A stretch of DNA of 64,000 nt from Variovorax paradoxus (lineage in GTDB: Bacteria > Pseudomonadota > Gammaproteobacteria > Burkholderiales > Burkholderiaceae_C), in NCBI RefSeq assembly GCF_000834655.1, contig NZ_JXQQ01000044.1:78933-142932 (forward strand), read 5' to 3'. The stretch's first letter is position 1. Each line of letters begins with the position of its first letter. Shown here in pieces: positions 52,663 to 60,036 of the stretch. The notes under the pieces were generated by a model. That model was not told the origin of the DNA. It worked only from the letters and a program-made list of their open reading frames with translations, and did no database searches. The position numbers and the translations under genes were made by a program.

Positions 52663-54150
52663 TCAGCCCGCGTCGCATGGCCGCGTGCGCATTTCCCTGG
52701 CCAGGTTTTTCCACGGCAGCTGCGACGGATCGGCGATGAAGGGCCCTGGCGAGCGCACCACGAGGATCTCTTCGGCGATGGCCGCGAAGTCGGCGCGAAA
52801 GTGCACCGAGCTCTTGTTCACGAGGATCTTCATCTGCTCGGGCCCGATGCCCACGATGCGATACATGTTGCGGTCGAGCAGCTGCGCCTTGGCCGAGCTC
52901 ACCGCGATGCGCACGCCGCCGATGCGCAGGCACGCCATCGGCCCGAGGTCGGAGGCCTTGCCGTTCATCATCGGACCGCCGTAGACGAACTTGCCGTCGG
53001 CCAGCGCTTCGACCTGGAAGCTGCCGCGCAGCGGTTCATCGCCCTCGACCTGCGGGCAGCCGCCCAGGCCGATGTCGATCCAGGCGCCCACGCCCGCCTC
53101 GTGCGCTGCAGCGGCGGCGGCCGGATCGCAGATGAGGCCGAGTGCCGCATCCTGCGCGTCGTGCCTGAGCAGCGCGCGCAAGAGCCCCGTGGTGTTCGAG
53201 TCGCCGCCGACGCCGGGGTTGTCCTGCGTGTCCGCGAGGATCACCGGGCGCGTGGCCGTTCGCGCGACCTGCATCGCGCGCGACACCGCGGCATCGGGCT
53301 CCTCGAAGTGCACCGCCCATTGGTGCTCGGGGTGGCAGATGCGGGAGAACAGCGCATCGACGGCGCGCTCGATGCGCGCCGCATCGAAGCCGTAGCCCCA
53401 CACCACCGGGCCGCACTCCGCGAAGTCGGAGGCCGGAAAGCCCGGCGCGAAGGAAAGCGAGAGCACGCCTTCCCTCTCCAGTTCTTCGAGCAGGTCGTAC
53501 ATGCCGCGCGCAGGCTGCATCATGGTGGACATGCTGTTCACCGGAATGAGGAACGGCACGCGCCGTGCCACGCGGTGCGCCGGCCTGTCGCTGCCGGTGA
53601 GCGCGAGCAGCAGCTCCCCGGCCCGCCGGCCCGTGTCGGCCATGTCGATGTGCGGATACGTGCGATACGCCACGAGGCCATCGGCGAGCGAGAGCATCTG
53701 CGTGGTGACGTTGGCGTGCGAATCGAGCGACACCACGATCTTCATCTGCGGCCCCACCACCGCGCGGATGCGCGCGAGCAACTCGCCTTCGCCGTCGTCC
53801 AGGTGCTGCGCGACCATCGCGCCATGCAGGTCGAGGTAGATCGCATCGAACGAGGCCGTCTTCACCGCCTCGACGATTTCGCCGGCGATGCGCTCGTAGG
53901 CATCGGTGGTCACATGCGCCGAGGCGCCCGCGCCGGCCCAGATGACGGGCGTGACGGTGTGGCCCTGCGCACGCACGAAGTTGATGAAGCCGCTCGCGGG
54001 CAGGTTGACGTTGAGCAGGCCGAAGAGCCCTTCACCGCGCACGAGCCCCGGAAAATCCTCGCCGCGCACGAAGCTGTCGTACGAGGCCACGGTGGGCGCG
54101 AAGGTGTTGGTCTCATGCTGGAAACCGGCGACGAGGATGTTCATCATCAT
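52663..54150 (-). CDS. M81-family metallopeptidase (MlrC-like)
   Basis: The 495-residue protein belongs to the M81/MlrC family, whose founder cleaves linearised microcystin; other members act on unknown peptides or amides. Conserved residues include FQHETNTFAP (the N-terminal metal motif with His and Glu), SLDSHANVT (about 155-163) and a C-terminal zinc domain. Three consecutive ATG codons (54150, 54147, 54144) start the gene, overlapping the upstream stop as ATGA. The upstream solute-binding gene suggests uptake and breakdown of one substrate. Confidence 0.87.
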   Translation of the reverse strand: MMMNILVAGFQHETNTFAPTVASYDSFVRGEDFPGLVRGEGLFGLLNVNLPASGFINFVRAQGHTVTPVIWAGAGASAHVTTDAYERIAGEIVEAVKTASFDAIYLDLHGAMVAQHLDDGEGELLARIRAVVGPQMKIVVSLDSHANVTTQMLSLADGLVAYRTYPHIDMADTGRRAGELLLALTGSDRPAHRVARRVPFLIPVNSMSTMMQPARGMYDLLEELEREGVLSLSFAPGFPASDFAECGPVVWGYGFDAARIERAVDALFSRICHPEHQWAVHFEEPDAAVSRAMQVARTATRPVILADTQDNPGVGGDSNTTGLLRALLRHDAQDAALGLICDPAAAAAAHEAGVGAWIDIGLGGCPQVEGDEPLRGSFQVEALADGKFVYGGPMMNGKASDLGPMACLRIGGVRIAVSSAKAQLLDRNMYRIVGIGPEQMKILVNKSSVHFRADFAAIAEEILVVRSPGPFIADPSQLPWKNLAREMRTRPCDAG

Positions 54151-55172
54151 TGGGCAGTCAGTTGAATCGAACGGGCCATCTTCTTGAACTTCTCCGTCTC
54201 CTGGACGTAGAACTTCGCGGAGTCGGCAAGGGGTTGGGGCTTCATCGGCACCGTGCCCGACTGCGCGAGCGCCTTCACCATCTCTGGCGACTGGATCGCC
54301 TGCTGCGAGGCCTCCAGCAGCACGCGCAGCCGATCGTCCGGAATGCCGGCCTTGGACATCACGGCGAGCCACACCGAATGCACGAACTCGCTCTTCCTGG
54401 CGACGTTTCCTTCGGAGATGGCGGGCACGTCGGGCAGCGTGCGCATGCGCTGCGTGTCGAGCACGTTGATGGCCTTGATCTTGTGGCTCTCCAGCAGCTG
54501 GATCGAGGCGCCCAGGTTCGGCAGGATGGTGATGTCGATCTGCTGGCCGACCAGGTCCTGCATCATCGGCGTGGCACCCTTGTAGGGCACGTGCAGCAGT
54601 TTGGCGCCCGTGGTCTGCGCGAGGTATTCGGAGACGATGTGGTACATCGATCCGTGCCCCGGGCTGCCGAAGGTCAGGCTCTGGCTGCCGGGCTTCTTCG
54701 CCGCGGCAATGAGCTGCTCGAGCGACGCATACGGCAGGTCGTTGCGCGCCATCACCACCAGCGGATGCGTGGAGATCGGCGCGATCAGCGCGAGCTCCTC
54801 GGGCTTGTACTTCGCCGATGCGTTGGACAGCGGCGCGAGGATCGCCTCGTTGGGCGAACCCATGATGAGCGTGTAGCCGTCGGCCGGCTTGCTCAGGAGA
54901 CGCTGCACGGCAAGCGCGCCGCCGGCACCCGGCAGGTTCTCGATGATGAGCGGCTGGCCGAGCAGCTTCGCCATCGACGGCTGCATGGCGCGCGCGAGCA
55001 CGTCGGCCGGGCCGCCGGGCGGGAACGCGACGAGCATGGTCACCGGCTTGGACGGAAAGGTCTCCGCGGCAAGCGCCGGGCCGGCGGTCGTCGCGTTGAC
55101 GAGAAGCGCGGCCGCAAGGGCGGCGATGCCTGCGAACGCGCGGGCGACGGGGGTGTTCGGCATGTCTCTCAT
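54147..55172 (-). CDS. Bug-family (TctC-type) periplasmic solute-binding protein
   Basis: This 341-residue periplasmic receptor belongs to the Bug/TctC family, greatly expanded in Burkholderiales and mostly orphan. It has a signal peptide (about 1-35, ending ALAAE), FPSKPVTMLVAFPPGG near the mature N-terminus, and GSPGHGSMYH and HVPYKG ligand-loop segments. No TctA/TctB membrane genes are adjacent. It overlaps the M81 gene and is divergent from a LysR regulator, so the three probably form a regulated catabolic unit. Confidence 0.9.
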   Translation of the reverse strand: MRDMPNTPVARAFAGIAALAAALLVNATTAGPALAAETFPSKPVTMLVAFPPGGPADVLARAMQPSMAKLLGQPLIIENLPGAGGALAVQRLLSKPADGYTLIMGSPNEAILAPLSNASAKYKPEELALIAPISTHPLVVMARNDLPYASLEQLIAAAKKPGSQSLTFGSPGHGSMYHIVSEYLAQTTGAKLLHVPYKGATPMMQDLVGQQIDITILPNLGASIQLLESHKIKAINVLDTQRMRTLPDVPAISEGNVARKSEFVHSVWLAVMSKAGIPDDRLRVLLEASQQAIQSPEMVKALAQSGTVPMKPQPLADSAKFYVQETEKFKKMARSIQLTAQ

Positions 55173-55225
55173 GGGGTCCTCTTCTTTCCAGACTGCGGGG
55201 GGCGGTGGACGCGGGGGATCGCGTT

Positions 55226-55299
55226 GAACAAATTGTTCGGCGTAGCATCTGTTCGAGCAACAGCAACTTTTTGACCACTTCGTTGCCCGTGAGGCAACG
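55226..55299. promoter_or_regulatory. Divergent LysR/Bug promoter region with palindromes
   Basis: Three inverted repeats lie here: GAACAA-A-TTGTTC (55226-55238), CTGTT/AACAG (55249-55253 with 55259-55263) and CGTTGCC/GGCAACG (55281-55287 with 55293-55299). The first two are likely LysR sites by position; the third sits 20 nt before the LysR start and may affect its own expression. Confidence 0.55.
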
Positions 55300-55318
55300 C
55301 TGAAAGGACCTGGACGCC

Positions 55319-56266
55319 ATGCGCGACATCAACCAGAAGCGGCTGAAGTACTTTCACGAAGTGCTCGTCCACGGCTCGATCCGCGGGGCTGCCGATGCAC
55401 TCAACACCGCGCCGTCGGTCATCACGCGGCAGGTGGCCTTGCTGGAAGAAGAGCTGGGCCTGCTGCTCTTCGAGCGGCAAGCGCGCGGCGTGGCGCCGAC
55501 CGATGCCGCGTTCCACCTGCTCGAGTACTGGCGCGGCTGCCAGGCGCACCAGGAGCAGCTGACCGAGCGGCTGCGCGCGATCGAGTCGATGGACGCGGGC
55601 ACGGTGCGCATCGTCGCGAGCGAAGGCTTCGTCGACGGCTTGCTGGAGCAGGTGGTCGCGCCGTTCTGCGCAGCGCACCCGAAGCTGGCGGTGGTGCTCG
55701 ATGCGCTGCCCGCGAGCGAGCTGATCGCAGAGGTAGTGAGCGATGCGGCGCACATCGGCCTGGCCTACAACCCGCAGTCCGATGCGCAGCTCGAGTTCGT
55801 CGCCAGCGCCGCCGCACCTGCCAGGCTGCTGGTGCGCGCAGGGCATCCGCTCACGAAGATCGCGGGCCCGCTGCAGATACGGCAGATCTCCGGTTACCCG
55901 CTGGGCCTGATGCCGCCGGGCTACGGCGTCGGACGGCTCGTGGAGCTGCTGGAGTACGCGGAGCATGTGAAGCTGCACCCGAGCCTGCGCAGCAACTCGG
56001 TGGTCGCTCTGAAGCGCTTCGTGCGCTCCACCGATGGCGTGACCTTCATCGGCGCGGGCCTCGCGGCGGCGCCGGAGATCGAGGCGGGGCACCTCGTTGC
56101 GCTCGACCTCGCGCACCCGCTGTGCAGGTCGGCGCAGGTGCGATTGATGGTGCGCCAGGGGCGGCCGCTGCCGGTGGCGGCCGACCGCTTGCTCGCGCAG
56201 ATCGGACAGAACTTCTCGGTGTTCGCCGCCAAGCGCCCCGCGGCGAAGAAGGGGCGCCGCCGCTGA
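55319..56266 (+). CDS. LysR-family transcriptional regulator
   Basis: A 315-residue LysR protein with N-terminal HTH (about 6-65, GAADALNTAPSVITRQVALLE) and an effector domain (about 90-300), plus a short basic tail (KRPAAKKGRRR). It is divergent from the Bug receptor and M81 genes across 146 nt, so it probably controls them. The effector may be the solute bound by the Bug protein (inference). Confidence 0.9.
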   Translation: MRDINQKRLKYFHEVLVHGSIRGAADALNTAPSVITRQVALLEEELGLLLFERQARGVAPTDAAFHLLEYWRGCQAHQEQLTERLRAIESMDAGTVRIVASEGFVDGLLEQVVAPFCAAHPKLAVVLDALPASELIAEVVSDAAHIGLAYNPQSDAQLEFVASAAAPARLLVRAGHPLTKIAGPLQIRQISGYPLGLMPPGYGVGRLVELLEYAEHVKLHPSLRSNSVVALKRFVRSTDGVTFIGAGLAAAPEIEAGHLVALDLAHPLCRSAQVRLMVRQGRPLPVAADRLLAQIGQNFSVFAAKRPAAKKGRRR

Positions 56267-56326
56267 AACACCGAGAGGTCGCCCGGGCACCCGGGCCGCG
56301 GCGCCAGCAGGCCGGCGGGGCGAGGG

Positions 56327-56376
56327 GCGAAACATAGTGTCGCGCCGCGCGCTGCCAGATACTTGCGAATACAAAC
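56327..56376 (+). promoter_or_regulatory. Response-regulator upstream region with a weak copy of the shared motif
   Basis: GCGAAACATAGTGTCGC (56327-56343) matches the ohr/thioredoxin block 1 consensus at 12 of 17 positions. AATACAAAC (56368-56376) sits at the spacing of block 2, sharing ATAC. The gene starts at 56444. This may be an autoregulatory site; support is weaker than for the other two copies. Confidence 0.4.
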
Positions 56377-56443
56377 CGCCCGCCGGTCCGCGGCAGCCGG
56401 GATACATTGCGGCTGCGGCGCACACCACACCTCACCCACTGCC

Positions 56444-57187
56444 ATGACCCCAAAGACTTCCGACCACATCCTCATCGTCGACGACGACCGGGAAATCCGC
56501 GAACTGCTCACGACCTACCTGGTCAAGAACGGCCTGCGCGTGGTGGCGGTGCCCACCGGGCGGCACATGCGCGCGGCACTGGAGGAGTCGGGGCCCTTCG
56601 ACCTGATCATCCTGGACCTGATGCTGCCGGGCGAAGACGGGCTCACGCTCTGCCGCGACCTGCGCACCGGCAAGTACAAGGCCACGCCGATCCTGATGCT
56701 CACCGCGCGCAGCGAGGAAGCCGACCGTATCCTGGGCCTGGAGATGGGCGCCGACGACTACCTGGCCAAGCCCTTCTCCGCGCGCGAGCTGCTCGCGCGC
56801 ATCCGCTCGGTGATGCGCCGCACGCGCATGCTGCCGCCGAACATGGGCGCGGTCGAGCCTTCGCAGAAGCTGGCCTTCGGCGACTGGCACGTGGACACGG
56901 TGGCGCGCCATCTGCTGGACGACAGCGGCACGATGGTGGCGCTCAGCGGCGCCGAATACCGCCTGCTGCGCGTGTTCCTCGACCACCCGCAGAAGGTGCT
57001 CAGCCGCGACCAGCTGCTGAGCCTCACGCAGGGCCGCGAGGCGGAGCTCTTCGAGCGATCGATCGACCTCTTGGTGAGCCGCCTGCGCCAGCGGCTGCGC
57101 GACGATGCGCGAGAGCCGCGCTACATCAAGACGGTGCGCAGCGAAGGCTACGTTTTCGCCTCGGCCGTCGAAGCGCGCGACGACTGA
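56444..57187 (+). CDS. OmpR-family response regulator
   Basis: The 247-residue regulator has a receiver domain (about 7-120) with acidic residues Asp13-15, phospho-acceptor Asp58, Thr87 and Lys109, and a C-terminal winged-helix DNA-binding domain (about 145-240). All receiver residues are intact. No kinase gene is adjacent. The kinase at 50636-51997 is the closest and could be its partner. The ATG at 56444 is used; the longer extension upstream lacks support. It converges on the hydrolase gene with 19 nt between stops. Confidence 0.9.
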   Translation: MTPKTSDHILIVDDDREIRELLTTYLVKNGLRVVAVPTGRHMRAALEESGPFDLIILDLMLPGEDGLTLCRDLRTGKYKATPILMLTARSEEADRILGLEMGADDYLAKPFSARELLARIRSVMRRTRMLPPNMGAVEPSQKLAFGDWHVDTVARHLLDDSGTMVALSGAEYRLLRVFLDHPQKVLSRDQLLSLTQGREAELFERSIDLLVSRLRQRLRDDAREPRYIKTVRSEGYVFASAVEARDD

Positions 57188-57206
57188 GCGCCGTCCCGCT
57201 GCAGCT

Positions 57207-58262
57207 TCATCCGGCGCGGCGCGCGGCGAGCAGCTCCCAGGTCGCTTCGGCGAATTCCTTCGGTGCCTCCTCGGGCAGGTTGTGCCCGGCGTTCCCGACC
57301 ACGCGGTGCGAACGCGGGCCGGTGAACTTCGCGGCGGTCGATTTGCCGTCGGTGGCCGGCACCACGCCATCGGCCTTGCCGTCGAGCGTGATGGTCGGCA
57401 CCGCGATGGCCGGCAGCGCCGCGAGCCGCCGCTCGACATCCGCATACGCCGGATGGCCGTCCGCTGCGCCCAGGCGATGGCGGTACGAATGGATCACCAC
57501 ATCGACGTAGTCCGGGTTGTCGAACGCGGCGACGTGCCGCGCCAGCGTGGCCTCGTCGAAGCGCCAGTTCGGCGAGTTGCGCAGCCAGATGGTCCGCGCG
57601 ATCTCGCGCCGGTTGGCGACGAGCCCGGCACGTCCGCGCTCGCTCAGGAAATAGTGCTGGTACCAGATGCCCGATTCGACCGATGGCGCGACCGGCACGC
57701 TGGCCTTCGCAATGTCCTGGATCAGGTAGCTGTTGACCGACACGAGGCCCGAGACGCGCTCGGGCCACAAGGCAGCGGCAACGCAGGCCGCGCGGCCGCC
57801 CCAGTCGTAGCCGGCGAGCGCTGCGCGGTCGAGCTTCAGCGCATCCATGAGCGCGATGACATCGACCCCGATGGCCGCCTGCTGCCCGGAGCGCGGCGTG
57901 GCGCTGTCGAGAAAGCGCGTCGGCCCGTGGCCGCGCAGGCACGGAACGATCACGCGCGCACCGCGCGCGGCGAGCATCGGCGCGACCTCGACGAAGCTGT
58001 CGACCGAATAGGGGAAGCCGTGCAGCAGCAGCACCGGCGGGCCATCGGCGGGACCCGCTTCGAAGTAGCCGATGTCGAGCACGCCGGCCTTGACCTGGCG
58101 CACCGGCCCGAGCTCGAAGGCCGGGCCCGCATGGGCCGAGCTCATCGATGCGAGCTGCGTGGCGACCACGCCGGCGGCGGCCGTGGCCAGGAAGCCGCGG
58201 CGGTTGTCGTGGCGGTCGTTGGGGATCGCTTTGAACATGGAGGCGCTTTCTTCCCGCTTCAT
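57207..58262 (-). CDS. Tat-exported alpha/beta hydrolase with Asp nucleophile
   Basis: This 351-residue protein resembles epoxide hydrolases and haloacetate dehalogenases. HGFP (81-84) forms the oxyanion region. GYDWGG (Asp153) is the nucleophile elbow with Asp instead of Ser, and a histidine in GNAGHNLPEE (near 327) is the likely base. A twin-arginine signal, RRGFLAT (21-27), predicts folded export to the periplasm. The ATG at 58262 overlaps the stop of the 42-residue ORF as ATGA, supporting this start over Met9. It is the third gene of a thioredoxin unit. Confidence 0.85.
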   Translation of the reverse strand: MKREESASMFKAIPNDRHDNRRGFLATAAAGVVATQLASMSSAHAGPAFELGPVRQVKAGVLDIGYFEAGPADGPPVLLLHGFPYSVDSFVEVAPMLAARGARVIVPCLRGHGPTRFLDSATPRSGQQAAIGVDVIALMDALKLDRAALAGYDWGGRAACVAAALWPERVSGLVSVNSYLIQDIAKASVPVAPSVESGIWYQHYFLSERGRAGLVANRREIARTIWLRNSPNWRFDEATLARHVAAFDNPDYVDVVIHSYRHRLGAADGHPAYADVERRLAALPAIAVPTITLDGKADGVVPATDGKSTAAKFTGPRSHRVVGNAGHNLPEEAPKEFAEATWELLAARRAG

Positions 58263-58387
58263 GGGCGGATGCGTTTTCGGGGGCCCGTGAATTCACGGGC
58301 GGCGATGCATTGGCAGTTCACCGGGTTACGGACTTCGTGGGCGAAGCCGCCCGCGAAGAACAGGAGTGCGAACCAGAGCTTCTTCAT
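58259..58387 (-). CDS. 42-residue secreted/membrane peptide in the thioredoxin unit
   Basis: A short ORF starts at 58387 one base after the thioredoxin stop and ends in the start of the hydrolase gene as ATGA. It encodes 42 residues: a hydrophobic start (MKKLWFALLFFAGGFA), then HEVRNPVNCQC and a basic end (PRKRIRP). GGGAGG lies 7 nt before the ATG, a strong ribosome site. Overlaps on both sides argue for translation. The CxC pair suits a redox or metal role, which is speculative; no family was recognised. Confidence 0.6.
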   Translation of the reverse strand: MKKLWFALLFFAGGFAHEVRNPVNCQCIAAREFTGPRKRIRP

Positions 58388-58388
58388 G

Positions 58389-58982
58389 TCAGCCTCCCGC
58401 GGGCGTGGCGGCAGGGGCCGCAGCGGCAGCCACCGGCGACGGCTCGGCCAGCAGCGCCTGGATCTTCTTCTCGGTCGTGCCGTAGCTGCCCTCGCCGAAG
58501 TGCGAATAGACGATCTTCCCCTGCTTGTCGATCAGGTAGACGGCGGGCCAGTACTGGTTGTTGAAGGCCTTCCAGGTGCCGTAGCCGTTGTCCTGCGCCA
58601 CGGCGTGCCTGATCTGCAGGCGCTTGATCGCGTCCTGCACGTTCCTGGTGGACTTCTCGTAGGCGAACTCCGGCGTGTGCACGCCCACGACGACCAGGCC
58701 CTTGTCCTTGTACTTCTCGTTCCACTCCTTGACGTAGGGCAGGTGGTTCAGGCAGTTGATGCAGGTGTAGGTCCAGAAATCGACGAGCACCACCTTGCCG
58801 CGCAGCTCCTGCAGCTTCAGCGGCTCGGAGTTGAGCCACTTGTCGATGTTCTGGAATTCGGGCGCCTGCTGCGCGGCGCTGGCCGGGACGTCGCCACCGG
58901 CGGGCGGCGCGGCAAACGTGAGAACGGCGACGGAGGCCGCGATTGCCGCAGCGGCGAGAACTGCATTGGATCGGATGCTCAT
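58389..58982 (-). CDS. Secreted TlpA-like thioredoxin (DipZ thioredoxin-domain paralogue)
   Basis: The 197-residue protein has a signal peptide (about 1-25) and one TlpA/DsbE-like thioredoxin domain with WTYTCINC (Cys74, Cys77). Its domain matches the central domain of DipZ encoded 8 kb away: both share VVLVDFWTY-CINCL, LPYV, and VHTPEFAYEK or VHSPEFAFEK segments. It lacks the membrane and C-terminal domains. Start at 58982 follows AAGGA at 7 nt; Met five residues upstream (58997) is less likely. It heads a three-gene unit with the short ORF and the hydrolase. Confidence 0.88.
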   Translation of the reverse strand: MSIRSNAVLAAAAIAASVAVLTFAAPPAGGDVPASAAQQAPEFQNIDKWLNSEPLKLQELRGKVVLVDFWTYTCINCLNHLPYVKEWNEKYKDKGLVVVGVHTPEFAYEKSTRNVQDAIKRLQIRHAVAQDNGYGTWKAFNNQYWPAVYLIDKQGKIVYSHFGEGSYGTTEKKIQALLAEPSPVAAAAAPAATPAGG

Positions 58983-59028
58983 GGCGATTTCCTTCATGGA
59001 GAGAGACGGGGCCTGCGGAAAGGACGAA

Positions 59029-59114
59029 CGGATTGTTCGCTGCGCACTCCACTGCGAGCCCGCATTGCGTATGTCTATGTGTACGCGGCGCCGGCAGCAC
59101 ACACTACGTTTCAC
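59029..59114 (-). promoter_or_regulatory. Thioredoxin-unit upstream region with the shared three-block motif
   Basis: On the minus strand, GTGAAACGTAGTGTGTG (59098-59114), CATACGCAA (59065-59073) and AACAATCCG (59029-59037) precede the thioredoxin gene. Blocks 1 and 2 are one base further apart than at ohr; blocks 2 and 3 have the same 27-nt spacer. Confidence 0.6.
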
Positions 59115-59194
59115 AGCGGGATGGTTCCCTGCCTCTTTCGGGTGGGACCGGAACTCTCGAACTCGGCCTACAGACGCCGGCCGGGCGAGCGCGG

Positions 59195-59410
59195 ATGGTG
59201 AAAGCCATGACACATCCGATCGAACTCATCATTGATGAGCCGGTGCCCGGGTCGTTTGTCTGGCGGCTGCTTGAAACCGATGCGAACGGCGCGAACCCCA
59301 CCGTCCTTCGCAGCGCTTTCGACCCGGCCGACAGCTACGAGGCCGCACTGGCTTCCGGGCAGCGTGCCCTACGCAGCGAAATACGCAACATCGCCGCCGG
59401 CGCTCATTGA
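59195..59410 (+). CDS. Small protein of unknown function
   Basis: A 71-residue ORF (from ATG 59195; Met5 at 59207 is an alternative start) encodes a soluble acidic protein with PGSFVWRLLETDANG and a helical end (SYEAALASGQRALRSEIR). No family was recognised, and no strong ribosome site was seen. Its composition looks like real coding sequence, and it is divergent from the thioredoxin unit. Confidence 0.55.
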   Translation: MVKAMTHPIELIIDEPVPGSFVWRLLETDANGANPTVLRSAFDPADSYEAALASGQRALRSEIRNIAAGAH

Positions 59411-59607
59411 GGCCCGGCGTCGTAGTCTTTTGCACCGTCAGCTGTTGCGGGAGGCGAGCCTTTGCTTATGCCGGGGCCGATGCGCGTCAGCATGTACTTA
59501 CGGCTGGTTTACGGGGCGTCCTACTGCCCGCGGCGCGTCGGTTTCTAGGATGTTTTTCAGGCGTCGGACCTGAATCGACAACCAACACCGGCGTCAAGGA
59601 GATGACC

Positions 59608-60036
59608 ATGCAAAAGTTCCTGTGGATATGCGCGACCGCCTCGTGCCTCATGGCGCTTCCGGCGCATGCGCAAACAACCCCGCCTGCAGCGACGATGGAC
59701 CCCGCCGTGGCGGAACTCAAGGCCGGCCGCGACAAGATCGCCGCCGACGACAAGGCCGACAAGGCCGCCTGCGATGCCATGAAGGACAACGCCAAGGACG
59801 TGTGCGTCGAGGAAGCCAAGGGCAAGGAAAAGATCGCCAAGGCCGAACTCGACCAGAAGGTGCGCCCGAGCGACAGCAACGCGCGCAAGGTGGCCGAGGC
59901 CAAGGTCACCGTGGCCTACGACATCGCCAAGGGGAAGTGCGACGACCAGAAGGGCGACGCCAAGTCCGCCTGCGTGAAGCAGGCCAAGGCCGAAGAGAGC
60001 AAGGGCAAGGCCGAGATCAAGGCGATGAAGAAGTAG
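59608..60036 (+). CDS. Secreted Lys/Ala-rich protein with duplicated CX10C unit
   Basis: The 142-residue protein has a signal peptide (1-22, ending AHAQ) and a charged, helical, TolA-like mature part. Two copies of a unit of about 28 residues are visible, each with C-D-x2-K-x2-A-K-x2-C-V-x2-A-K; the cysteines are spaced CX10C in both. The start at 59608 has AAGGAG 6 nt upstream. It is sometimes named a cell-envelope biogenesis protein, but function is unknown. Its 3' end overlaps the convergent AraC gene by 20 nt. Confidence 0.75.
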   Translation: MQKFLWICATASCLMALPAHAQTTPPAATMDPAVAELKAGRDKIAADDKADKAACDAMKDNAKDVCVEEAKGKEKIAKAELDQKVRPSDSNARKVAEAKVTVAYDIAKGKCDDQKGDAKSACVKQAKAEESKGKAEIKAMKK

